The notes: a model not told the origin generated them from the letters alone. Counted from the first letter of the stretch, positions 8,190 through 16,888 are shown. The stretch: 17,597 nt of DNA from DATLGD01 sp035540755 (GCA_035540755.1 DATLGD010000046.1:1-17597), one strand, 5' to 3'. A program made the numbers and translations.

Positions 8190-10527
8190 AGGTGCGCTCC
8201 TGTGCGTCTCGACCGGGGATGCGTCCAGTGGAGCCGCCGTCGCCAGCGGACGTGCCGGTGCCGGTGGTGCCCTCGGCGTCGGGTTGTGCGGCGAACGGGT
8301 TGGCGATGACGGCGTCGAGCTCCGCGGCGACCTCGGGGTCGCCGGCGAGGGCGGCAGCCGCCCGCTTCGCCCGTTCGAGCTCGGCGGCGACGGCGGCCGG
8401 CAGGGCGCCGCCGCGCACATGACCTTCACGCCACGTCTGGTTGTCGCCGAGGCGGGCCGGCAGCCCGTCCGTACCGGCCACCGCCGCCCATCCGGCGTCC
8501 TTCCCCGCCGAGCGGTGCTGGCCGGCCCGGAAGGTGATGACGGTCGGCCGGACCCAGTGGCGTGCCGCCTTGGCCCGCAGCCGCTCCTTCGTCGTGTCCA
8601 GGTAGCGGCGGATGAGCTCGGCGTCGGCGCGCCGGCCCGCCGCCGACGCCGACGCTTCGATGACGACGAGATCCCCGAGCAGCTCGGCGGCTCCGGTGCT
8701 GCGCATGCCGGCGACGGCGGCCCGGATCGCCCGGGCGAGCACGGCCCGCTGGTAGCCGGGGACGACCTGGCCGCCCGGGCCGAAGCAGCAGTCGACGATC
8801 GCGTCCACGCTGAGCGCCGCCCGGCCGTCGTCAGCCGGGCTCCCATGGCGGCGGACAGCGGCTCGGACGAGCTGGCGGATCGTGACTGTGCGGGCGTCGT
8901 CGCCGAGACCGGCGGCGGCGAGCGCGACCCGCAAGTTGTACTCGTGGGTGTACACGACGCCGGCCACCTCGTCCGGCTCGGGCAGCAGGGTCGTGGCCGT
9001 CGTGATGACGGTGCGTCCCACATGCCACAGGCAGCGGACGGTGATGCCTGGCAGGAACCCAAGCGGCCAGGCGACGTCGAGGTGCCCGTCGTCGCCGAAG
9101 GCCGTGAACTCCGGTGACGGCCGTTCGCCGTCGTGGGCGACGTTGACGGCAAGGCGGTCCTGGCCGGCGGCGGCCAGCGTGGCGCGCACGGCGTCGGCAA
9201 CGCGGGCGGGCAGGCGGAGGCGGTCGGTGTCGATGTCAGCGGCGGTCAGGTGCACCGTCCAGGTGACCTCCGATCCGGTGACAGTGAAGTCGTCCTCGTC
9301 GTCGAACCAGTCGGGGGCGTCGACGGTGTCGTCCGGCCCGAGGGACAGCTCGCGCCGCGCGATGTCTCCGCCGACGTACTCCACCCAGCCGAGCCCGAGG
9401 GCGAGGGACGGCTCGGCGGCCACCGGCGCGACCGGCCCCAGCCGCTCCGCCCGCCACAGGCCGCCGCCCTGCCAGGCGTCGTCGAGGCGGAGGTGCACGC
9501 CGTTCCAGTCGCCGTCTGGTGCTTCGACGTCGAGGGTGTCGAGGGCGAGCAGGGACGCGACGACGACCGCGGCCGGCCAGCCGGTGCCGGCGAGCCGTTC
9601 TGGGTCCAGGTAGTGCGGGAGCCGGGCGGACATGGCGGCCCATCCGAGGTCGCGGCGTGCGCCGAGCGCGGCCAGGCCGCGCACGGTCCGCCACAGGGAC
9701 CCGTCGTCGCCGTCGAGGTAGGACTTGTAGACGTGGCGGTGCACGAGCATCGGGCCGAAGGCGCGGACGTCGTCGCGCGCGGCGAGCGCGTCGGCCAGGC
9801 TGCCGGCGGCATCGGCGATGGCGGCGGCGTTCCCCTCGACGCCGACGACGGCGAGCGCGTCGCGGTACCGGCGCGTGACCGTCGCCGCCCAGAACGACAC
9901 GTCGTCCGCCTCGTCGTCCCCGTCGGCATAGGCGGCGTCGACGATGAGATGGCCACGCGCGTCGAGCAGCCGGCCGCGGACCCGCAGCCGGTCCAGCTGC
10001 TCCGGCCGGGGCGGCAGGCCCGGCCCGAAGCAGCCGAAATCGGCTACGAGACGTTCGGTGACGACCCGCGTCCCGTCCGGCCCGGGCGGCGGCCGCTCCG
10101 GCAGAGCCGGGTCGTCGGCTGGGGCGCCGGCCAACCATCCGGGCACCCAGCCATCGTCGAGTGCCCAGTGGGCACCCTCCTTCCAGATGACCTCGGCGTA
10201 GGCGAAGTCATTGCCGATGGGCACGGCGACGAGCTCACCGAGGGCGACGGCCGGCTGCGGCGACCGCCGGTCCCGGTCCTTCGGGTGGCCGTGGGTGACG
10301 GTTGGGATATCGTCGAGGAGCGCGGTGACGGCCATGCCGTCGTAGCTGCCGGACGGGCCCCGCTCGAGCCACAGCGTGTTGCACAGCTCGGGGACCGACA
10401 CGGGACGTCCGGCGGCGGCGAGCGCGGTGACGGCGGCGTCGACGACAGCGTCGGCCGGGCCGGAGGCGACGAGCCGGGCGAACGGGTTGGCGTCCGCGGC
10501 GGAGCTGCGGGTGTCGGTGGCGGTCAT
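8182..10527 (-). CDS. Orphan protein (781 aa), middle gene of the helicase operon
   Basis: I do not recognise the family. Residues about 24-80 look like a winged-helix or helical DNA-binding start (AAVTALAAAGRPVSVPELCN). A short beta-rich stretch follows, VALGELVAVPIGNDFAYAEV (about 95-115), reminiscent of small barrel domains. The middle is acidic and Trp-rich. Near 657 is the motif ARHWVRPTVITFRAGQHRS, a basic Trp/Arg/His segment that could contact nucleic acid or be a catalytic site. The C-terminus is a charged helix (LERAKRAAAALAGDPEVAAE) and a Gly/Ser/Thr-rich tail. No membrane segment or signal peptide is seen. The ATG at 10527 overlaps the TGA of the upstream helicase gene as ATGA, and a weak AGGGG (10542-10538) precedes it, which decides this start over the open frame reaching 10728. 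Its place between a nuclease-helicase and an ATPase suggests a specificity or adaptor subunit, by inference only. Confidence 0.85.
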   Translation of the reverse strand: MTATDTRSSAADANPFARLVASGPADAVVDAAVTALAAAGRPVSVPELCNTLWLERGPSGSYDGMAVTALLDDIPTVTHGHPKDRDRRSPQPAVALGELVAVPIGNDFAYAEVIWKEGAHWALDDGWVPGWLAGAPADDPALPERPPPGPDGTRVVTERLVADFGCFGPGLPPRPEQLDRLRVRGRLLDARGHLIVDAAYADGDDEADDVSFWAATVTRRYRDALAVVGVEGNAAAIADAAGSLADALAARDDVRAFGPMLVHRHVYKSYLDGDDGSLWRTVRGLAALGARRDLGWAAMSARLPHYLDPERLAGTGWPAAVVVASLLALDTLDVEAPDGDWNGVHLRLDDAWQGGGLWRAERLGPVAPVAAEPSLALGLGWVEYVGGDIARRELSLGPDDTVDAPDWFDDEDDFTVTGSEVTWTVHLTAADIDTDRLRLPARVADAVRATLAAAGQDRLAVNVAHDGERPSPEFTAFGDDGHLDVAWPLGFLPGITVRCLWHVGRTVITTATTLLPEPDEVAGVVYTHEYNLRVALAAAGLGDDARTVTIRQLVRAAVRRHGSPADDGRAALSVDAIVDCCFGPGGQVVPGYQRAVLARAIRAAVAGMRSTGAAELLGDLVVIEASASAAGRRADAELIRRYLDTTKERLRAKAARHWVRPTVITFRAGQHRSAGKDAGWAAVAGTDGLPARLGDNQTWREGHVRGGALPAAVAAELERAKRAAAALAGDPEVAAELDAVIANPFAAQPDAEGTTGTGTSAGDGGSTGRIPGRDAQERTYD
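8197..8201 (-). promoter_or_regulatory. Ribosome binding site that fixes the start of the ATPase gene
   Basis: AGGAG is read on the - strand seven bases before the ATG at 8189. It lies inside the end of the upstream gene. It supports an 8-base gene overlap with reinitiation rather than the much longer open frame that extends upstream. Confidence 0.6.
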
Positions 10528-13500
10528 GGCGTCGCCGCCCCTGCGGTGGCGACCAGGCGGGCGGCGCGGGCCGCGTCCGCGGCCACATGCTCGGCGTACC
10601 GCCAGCGGCCGTCGCCGACGTCGACGACGATGCCCTCGGCGGCGAGATGGGTGAGGGCAGCGTCGACCGCCTGCTGTCGAACGCCGATCATGGCGCCCCG
10701 TAGCCGGTGGTAGAGCAACTGGGGCCACAGGCGTCGGCGGCGGCGCAGCCGCGGCGAGTACCAGGAGTCCTCGCCGTGCAGGACCCGGCGGAGCATCGAC
10801 GCCGTCAGGCCCCGGTACTCATGCCAGAGCAGCTCGGTGATGTGGCGGCGAAGGCGGCGCTCGAAGTTCGCCCGCCCGGCCGCCGTCGCCGCCGACGCGT
10901 TCGGCCGGGCCGTGAAGAACGCCTGGTGCAGCGCCGACGGGGGCGTCGGGTCGGTCATCAGGGTCGCCGCGTCCGCCCAGTGCGACGAGCACCGCACCGC
11001 CGGGGTGGCGCAAGCGCCGTCGGGGAGGGCGTCGACGCCGAAGTGGTCGGCGAAGCCGAGGTGGGCGCAGCGGGCGCTGTCGTCGAACCAGCGGGCGAGC
11101 TCGCGCAGTTCGGCCCGCACGCGGCGGGTCCGGGCCGTCACCTCTTGGTCGAAGCCGCCGGGACGGTCGGCGCGCAGGACCTCGAACACGGTGAGCCTGT
11201 TGCGGGTCACCTGCTGGGACACGTCTAGCCAGCCGTGGTCGTGGGCGGCGGCGAGCCCGGTCCACAGTCCGGTGACGTCGCCGACGAGGTCGTCGTAGTC
11301 GGGCAGGGTGAGTCGCAGACGGTCGTGGACGGCGAGCAGGTCGACGCCGTCGTCGGTGGCGCCGTCGACGGCGGCCACCGCGGCGAGCACCGGTGCCCAC
11401 CCGTCGTCGTCGCAGCCGACCTCGCCGTCGGCGACGCGAACCCGGTCGGGGATGTCGCCGAGGTCGGCGACGGCGCCGACCGCGCCGAGGGCGGCGAGGG
11501 CGCGCACCACCCCGGCCCGGTAGCCGTCACCGACCCGGGCGGACAGAGCCGCATTCCTCGGGAGGCGGCCGGCGGCCACGTCCTCGGCCACCTGGTCCTG
11601 GGCGACCGCTTCGGCATCGACCGCGGCCCGCTCCCCGACCGGCGCGGCAGCCAGCAGCCGGCCGGCGAGGCGGCGCAGCGTGTTGACGCCCAGGTCCTGG
11701 GTCGCCATCCACTCGACGGTCCGCCAGCTGCGGGGGGTGACGAGCGCCATCGCCGCGTTCAGGGGCACGTCGTCGACACCGGGGATGCGCCGGCTCGAGT
11801 CCCTCCCGGCCCGGCCGAGCTGCTGGTACAGGGCTGCCAGGTCCGTCGGCGGGGATACGCAGAACACGCAGCGGATGTCGTCGCGGTCGACGCCGAGACC
11901 GAAGGCGGAGGTGGCGATGACGATCATCGGCCGGAAGTCGTCGTCGCCGACCCGGGCGGCGGTGCGGAACGCCACGGCGACCGCCGCCTTCTCCGCCTGG
12001 GACAGCCGGCCGTGATAGCGCAGCACCCGGTCCGCGTGCTCCTCCCCGAGGTAGTCGCGCAGCGACGCGTACACCCGCTCCACCTCCCGGACGGTGGTGC
12101 AGTAGAAGATGGCGTGCTGGTCGAGGGCGTCGACGACGGCCTCGGTGAGGCCGGCGACCGCGTTCGGGCCGCCGGGCCGGAGCCGTCGCCGCCACAGGGC
12201 CAGGTCGGCTCGCAGCGGGTTGGCGGCCACGGTCACGAACCCGGGCCGATCGCCGTCGGCGGGCACGGCGGCGGGCCGGTCGAAGATCCGGGTGCGGATC
12301 CCCTCCCGCACGGTGCGGTTGGCGGTGGCGGTGAAGGCGGACACCTGCAGCTCCGGGTGCGCCGCCCGCAGCTGGGACAGCCACCGGTCGAGGCGACGGA
12401 ACGAGGGGCGGAAGTCGTCGCCCCAGTCGACGAGGGTGTGCGCCTCGTCGATGGCGATGCGACGCACGACGCCGCCTTCGACGCCGACTTCGACCAGGGC
12501 GCGGAACCGGGCGTCGGCGAGCCGTTCCGGTGACAGGTACACCAGCCGGATGCCGTGGTCAGTCTCGCCGCGCAGCTGTTCGGCGACCTGGGTCTTGCCG
12601 AGCCGGCTGTTCGACTCCCGCATCGGCCCGGTCAGGGCCCGGACCATCGACCCGATGGTGGCGCCCAGACCCATCGCCTGGTCGACCATCAGCGACACGA
12701 GCGGCGACACGACGAGGGTGACGCCGGGCAGGACGAGAGCCGGCAGTTGGTAGCAGTACGACTTGCCGAACCCGGTAGGCAGGAGCGCCATCACGTCGTC
12801 GCCGCGGGCGACCGCCGCGATGGCGGCCCGCTGCTCGTCGCGCAAGCTCACGTTGGGGCCGCCGAGGACCTGGGCGACGCGTTCGCAGCGGTCCGCGACC
12901 TCCTCGGCGAACCCGTCGCCGGCGGCCAGGGCGGAGGCCTCGGCGACCTCGAGGAGTTCGGCGCGGATGGCGACCATCTCGGGCAGGTCGACAAAGGCGC
13001 GGAGAGCGTCCTCGTCGCCGGCGACGGCGGCCGCGTCGTCACCGAGGTAGCCGGCGCCGGCACCGAATGCGAGGATCTCCGCCCACCCATCGGCCATGCT
13101 CCGGACGTTGCCGGCGGCGATGTCGCCGTCGACGTCGCGACGCAGGCCCGGCTCGAGGCTGCCGAGGAACACCCGGCGGTACAGCCGGCGGCGGCTGTCG
13201 TTGCCGGCGAGCTTGGCGTCGGAGATGACGATGGCGCCGCGGTGCGCCGTCGACCGGATCAGCCGCCCGACGGCCTGGCGGAGGCCGAGGGCGGCGAGCG
13301 GCAGGTAGTACGCCTCGTCGGCGGCCCGGTCCGGGTCGGCGTGCCCGGCGACGCGGGCGCGCTCGGCGGCCCTGGCCCGGCGGGCGGCCACGATCGGGTC
13401 GGCGAACGGGGCGAACGGCAGCTTGTTGATCCACACCAGCCGGAGGCGCTCGGCATCGGCGACGTCGACGCCCTGCCACAGGCCTCGGGTGCCGACGAGC

Positions 13501-16500
13501 ACGCCGCCGTCACGGGTGAAGGCGTCCACGGCGCGGGCGTTGCCGAGCGTCTCGGCGACCGCCAGGGGCACGCCGGCGGCAGCGAGGCGGGGGGCGACCG
13601 CCTCGGCGATGGCCGCGGCGGCGGACCGGGACGTGGTCAGCACCATGGCGCCACCGGCGAGGCCGCCGTCGTGGTGAGGCCGTCCCGCCAGCTGCGACCA
13701 ACCGGCCAGCTGGTGGGCGATGGTGCGCACCGCCCGCACCGGATGCTCGGCCCAGGATGGGAAGTCGGCGAAACAGACGAGGCGCGCTTGGGTGCCGTGG
13801 TCGAACGGCGTGTGGAGCACCTCGGCGGGCAGCGTCGACGGGAGCGCGAGCCGCTCACGGATGAACGTCCAGCTGTCCGCGACCCGCAGCGTGCCGGAGG
13901 TGAGGATGAGCCGGGGTGTGTCGGTGAGGAACGCCGCCCAGGTCGGGTCGGCGCCGAGCGCGATCGGTGAGGTGGTCACCGTGAACCGGAGCTGGCGCCG
14001 TCCCCGGGCCAGGTCCGGGTTATCGCCCTCAGCGATCCACACGACCCGGTTCCCGGGCGACACGCCGACCGCCCCGGCGCCGTCACGACCGCCGTCGTCG
14101 TCGTGCTCGGCGGCCAAGTCGTCGTCGGCGGCGTCGGCGACGGCGTCTTCCGCCGTCACGTCGTCGACATCGTCCAGGCCGTCGGTGCCGTCGCCGTCCC
14201 CGTCCGTTGCGCCGTCCTCGCTGTCGGCCTCGACGATCTCGCCGTCGACGGCCGCGCCGTCGATCTCGGGAGCGGCGACGGCGCCGCCGGTATGCCCGGA
14301 GGGCAGTGCCGGCAGGTCGAGCGCCGAGGCGAGCGCAGCGTCGTGTCCAGGGTCCGCGCCGTCGCCGCTGCCAACCCCGTCGCTGGAGCCGCGATCACCG
14401 GCGCCGCCCTCCTCGTCGGCGCCGGCGTCGCCGGTCGTGCGCACGACGCGGCGCATCGGTCCGAGGAGCAGCTCAAGGTCGGCGAGGACCGCTTCGACGG
14501 CGGCGTGCTGGGCGACGACCGACGAGCTGGCGGCGCGAAACCGCTCCCCCACCCACCGGTCGGCGGCGGGGAGGCCGTCGTCGGCGGCGGCCCACCAGGC
14601 GAGCATGCGCCGCATGAACTCGAGGTACCGTCGGGCGCGGTCGAGGCTGCCCCGAAGCCCGTCGACCGCGGTGCCGCCACGCCGGCCGGTGTAGGGGCTG
14701 GCGATCGTCGCCGTCCGCCGGCCGGGCAGGGCATCGCCGTCGGCCAGCTGGTCGAGGGCGCGCAGAGCCGCGCCGGGGAGGACCTCGCCATCGAGGAACC
14801 GGCGCAGCTGCGTGTTCGTCTCCCCGAGCCGGCGGAGGGCGTCGTGTGGGTCGGCATCCGCGACGAGGCGGCCGATCTCGTACGGGATTCGCTCGAGGGC
14901 CTGGTAGTCGAACGCGGCGGCGAGGGCGTCGGTCGCTGCCGACTCCAGCTCATGGGCCTCGTCGACGAACACGGTGAGGCCGTCGCCGAGTTGGGCGAGC
15001 TCGTCACGGTGGGCGAGCAGCAGGGCGTGGTTGGCAATCACGATCCGGGACGCAGCGAGGGCCTCGGCGACCCGGTCGGTGTGGAACGACAGCTCGAGGT
15101 CCGGTTCGGCGCGGTAGTCGCCCTGGTCGTGCTGTGACAGCGACGCCAGCCACGGCCGGATCCGGCCCCGGGCGGTGCGGGCGAACACGACGGGGATGTC
15201 GACGGTGTCGACGCTGCGGGCCAGCCACCGCTCTGACAGCCGGCCGGAGGTGAGGAACCGGACGGTCAGGTAGGCGAGCAGCTCACGATGCTCGTGGTCG
15301 CGCAGCGGGCCGCGGCGCAGCGTCGGGTCGGTCGCGTCGGCGAGCGCGAGGGTGAGGCCACGCACCGACAGCCGGTTCGACGCGCCCTTGACGAGGTCGG
15401 TCGTCGACGCCAGTGACGTGATCCCGGCGTCAACGAGGGCCTGCACGTCACGGGCCAGCTGGGACTGCAGCTGCTTGGTGTGCGTGGCGATCACCGCCCG
15501 CCGGTCCAGGGGGGCCCGGACCCAGTCGAGGGCGGCGGCGAGGAGCACGAGGCTCTTCCCGGTTCCTGTCGGCGCCTCCAGCAGCCCGCCCTGGCCGTCA
15601 CGCACCCAGTCGGCGGTCAGCGCCGCCATCCGGCCCTGCGCGTCGCGGCGGGGCAGCTCGCAGCCGCGGAGCGTCTCCGCGAGCAGGTGCGGGTCGATCC
15701 GGCCGTCGCCGCCGACGATGCTGTCGGGGACGGTCACCGTCGGCGGGGGCGGCGGCGGGCTGTCGTCGCCGGCCGGGACGTGGCGGCGGTACCGGATGCC
15801 GCCGGCGGCCAGCTCGGCGGCGAGGATGGCGGCGACCTCGTCGTCGTCCCGCCGTCCCGTCCGGGCTTCGATCCGGCCGAGGTCGGCGACGAGAGCCCAG
15901 GCCGGGCTGTCGTCGCAGACGGTGAGCAGCAGGTCCCGAAGGTCGGCGTCCCAGGATCGGACGGTTCGGGCGCCGGCGAGGATGACCGCGGCGAGGAGCC
16001 GGCAGTCCGACAGCGCCTCGTGCCAGGTGTAGCGCTCCAGGTCGATCTCGAGGCGGGCGGCGAGGCGGGCGAGGCGATGGTCGTTCGGCGGTGTCGGCCA
16101 GATCGACTGGGCGAGGACGAGGCCGTCGATGAGCTCGACGCCGGACAGAGGCGGTCGGCCAGCCCGGCCCCGCTCCTCGACGAGGAGCGGGAAGTCGAGC
16201 TCGAAGCCGTTGTAGGCGACGACGGCGTCGGCGCCGTCGAGGACGTCGTCCAGGTCGTCGAGCCACCGATCCGCCGGCACCGCCTCGGCGGCGTGGCGGC
16301 CCGCCGCCGTGTCGCTCGTGATCTTCCAGCCGGCGCCTTCCTCGATGTGGGGGAGTTCGCAGAACCGGCTCATCGACCGGTTCGCGTTCACCCACGCCCG
16401 GTCCCGGCCGAAGCGGAGGGCGGCGACCTGGAAGGCGCGCCGCTCCACGTACGGGTCCTCGGCGGTGGTCCGCACGACCGACTCGAAGTCGATGGCGACC

Positions 16501-16745
16501 ACCCGCATCGGCCGATCCGGCTCGCCGTCCGGCTCCGCCGCAACGTCGACGGCCGGCGCCGGGACCCGCAGGACCGTGCCGTCGTCGACGAGAAGCCCGG
16601 CAGCCACCGCGTCCGCGATGAGGCGCTCGAGCTGCGCGGGCCGAGCGCCGCGCAGCCGGTCGATGTCGGCCACCTGAGCGCGGCGCATCGACCCCTGCGC
16701 GCGCACCGCGTTGACGAGGACCGAGACGAAGTCAGGCGTGGCCAC
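10524..16745 (-). CDS. Exonuclease-DinG-RecQ triple fusion (2073 aa): nuclease plus two SF2 helicases
   Basis: Numbering is from the GTG at 16745. Residues 1-62 resemble a winged helix. Residues 80-260 form a DEDDh 3'-5' exonuclease: D86 and E88 in VAIDFES, D184 in YNGFELDF, H242 and D247 in HEALSD. After a polyproline linker (330-336) comes an XPD/DinG helicase: Walker A APTGTGKS (391-398), DEAH (595-598), LWQGVDV (1089-1095) and QAVGRLIR (1157-1164). Its Fe-S cysteines are missing (see S460) and it carries an acidic insert (770-895). Residues 1300-1700 are a RecQ-type helicase: LLPTGFGKS (1321-1329), DEAH (1433-1436), the RecQ aromatic loop WGDDFRPSF (1441-1449), FTATA (1471-1475) and QQLGRAGRD (1641-1649). 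A degenerate C/H cluster (C1893, C1912, C1919, H1922) stands where RecQ proteins bind zinc. The family activities are 3'-5' DNA degradation and DNA unwinding, probably on opposite polarities. An in-frame GTG at 16844 would add 33 low-complexity residues and has no good ribosome site. First gene of the operon. Confidence 0.92.
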   Translation of the reverse strand: MATPDFVSVLVNAVRAQGSMRRAQVADIDRLRGARPAQLERLIADAVAAGLLVDDGTVLRVPAPAVDVAAEPDGEPDRPMRVVAIDFESVVRTTAEDPYVERRAFQVAALRFGRDRAWVNANRSMSRFCELPHIEEGAGWKITSDTAAGRHAAEAVPADRWLDDLDDVLDGADAVVAYNGFELDFPLLVEERGRAGRPPLSGVELIDGLVLAQSIWPTPPNDHRLARLAARLEIDLERYTWHEALSDCRLLAAVILAGARTVRSWDADLRDLLLTVCDDSPAWALVADLGRIEARTGRRDDDEVAAILAAELAAGGIRYRRHVPAGDDSPPPPPPTVTVPDSIVGGDGRIDPHLLAETLRGCELPRRDAQGRMAALTADWVRDGQGGLLEAPTGTGKSLVLLAAALDWVRAPLDRRAVIATHTKQLQSQLARDVQALVDAGITSLASTTDLVKGASNRLSVRGLTLALADATDPTLRRGPLRDHEHRELLAYLTVRFLTSGRLSERWLARSVDTVDIPVVFARTARGRIRPWLASLSQHDQGDYRAEPDLELSFHTDRVAEALAASRIVIANHALLLAHRDELAQLGDGLTVFVDEAHELESAATDALAAAFDYQALERIPYEIGRLVADADPHDALRRLGETNTQLRRFLDGEVLPGAALRALDQLADGDALPGRRTATIASPYTGRRGGTAVDGLRGSLDRARRYLEFMRRMLAWWAAADDGLPAADRWVGERFRAASSSVVAQHAAVEAVLADLELLLGPMRRVVRTTGDAGADEEGGAGDRGSSDGVGSGDGADPGHDAALASALDLPALPSGHTGGAVAAPEIDGAAVDGEIVEADSEDGATDGDGDGTDGLDDVDDVTAEDAVADAADDDLAAEHDDDGGRDGAGAVGVSPGNRVVWIAEGDNPDLARGRRQLRFTVTTSPIALGADPTWAAFLTDTPRLILTSGTLRVADSWTFIRERLALPSTLPAEVLHTPFDHGTQARLVCFADFPSWAEHPVRAVRTIAHQLAGWSQLAGRPHHDGGLAGGAMVLTTSRSAAAAIAEAVAPRLAAAGVPLAVAETLGNARAVDAFTRDGGVLVGTRGLWQGVDVADAERLRLVWINKLPFAPFADPIVAARRARAAERARVAGHADPDRAADEAYYLPLAALGLRQAVGRLIRSTAHRGAIVISDAKLAGNDSRRRLYRRVFLGSLEPGLRRDVDGDIAAGNVRSMADGWAEILAFGAGAGYLGDDAAAVAGDEDALRAFVDLPEMVAIRAELLEVAEASALAAGDGFAEEVADRCERVAQVLGGPNVSLRDEQRAAIAAVARGDDVMALLPTGFGKSYCYQLPALVLPGVTLVVSPLVSLMVDQAMGLGATIGSMVRALTGPMRESNSRLGKTQVAEQLRGETDHGIRLVYLSPERLADARFRALVEVGVEGGVVRRIAIDEAHTLVDWGDDFRPSFRRLDRWLSQLRAAHPELQVSAFTATANRTVREGIRTRIFDRPAAVPADGDRPGFVTVAANPLRADLALWRRRLRPGGPNAVAGLTEAVVDALDQHAIFYCTTVREVERVYASLRDYLGEEHADRVLRYHGRLSQAEKAAVAVAFRTAARVGDDDFRPMIVIATSAFGLGVDRDDIRCVFCVSPPTDLAALYQQLGRAGRDSSRRIPGVDDVPLNAAMALVTPRSWRTVEWMATQDLGVNTLRRLAGRLLAAAPVGERAAVDAEAVAQDQVAEDVAAGRLPRNAALSARVGDGYRAGVVRALAALGAVGAVADLGDIPDRVRVADGEVGCDDDGWAPVLAAVAAVDGATDDGVDLLAVHDRLRLTLPDYDDLVGDVTGLWTGLAAAHDHGWLDVSQQVTRNRLTVFEVLRADRPGGFDQEVTARTRRVRAELRELARWFDDSARCAHLGFADHFGVDALPDGACATPAVRCSSHWADAATLMTDPTPPSALHQAFFTARPNASAATAAGRANFERRLRRHITELLWHEYRGLTASMLRRVLHGEDSWYSPRLRRRRRLWPQLLYHRLRGAMIGVRQQAVDAALTHLAAEGIVVDVGDGRWRYAEHVAADAARAARLVATAGAATP

Positions 16746-16871
16746 GCCTCCCGGCCAGACCGCGAAGACCGCCGCCAGCCGTAGGCGCGCCGCTGCCCAC
16801 GGACCTGCAGCCGTGCCCCTCCAGACCCCGAAGGGGCCCCGCACCGCTCATGGCTCCACGGTACCGAGGGC

Positions 16872-16888
16872 CTGTGACAGGATCACAG
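16872..16888. promoter_or_regulatory. Inverted repeat CTGTGA-N5-TCACAG, candidate operator upstream of the cargo operon
   Basis: Perfect six-base arms lie at 16872-16877 and 16883-16888 with a five-base spacer. The site overlaps the stop codon of the excisionase-like gene and lies 127 bases upstream of the chosen start of the helicase fusion. The arms resemble TGTGA/TCACA half-sites used by CRP-type and GntR-type regulators, but the spacer is one base shorter than a CRP site. No core promoter is evident beside it. Confidence 0.35.

Noticed and set aside
8190..9200. N-terminal extension of the ATPase frame upstream of 8189
   Set aside because: The extension is Ser/Pro/Arg-rich, lies inside gene B in another frame, and AGGAG directly precedes the ATG at 8189.
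10528..10728. N-terminal extension of gene B upstream of 10527
   Set aside because: It is Arg/His/Gly-rich shadow of the helicase fusion's C-terminus; the ATGA overlap at 10527-10524 is the expected coupled start.
12555..13970. 471-codon open frame on the + strand, and other long + strand frames under the helicase fusion
   Set aside because: Antisense to clear helicase motifs; Gly/Arg/Ala-biased composition without any recognisable domain.
2331..16745. Dpd (7-deazaguanine DNA modification) or BREX system
   Set aside because: Although helicases and an ATPase are shared themes, no DpdA/TGT-like transglycosylase, methylase, PglZ-like phosphatase or PglX is present in the window.
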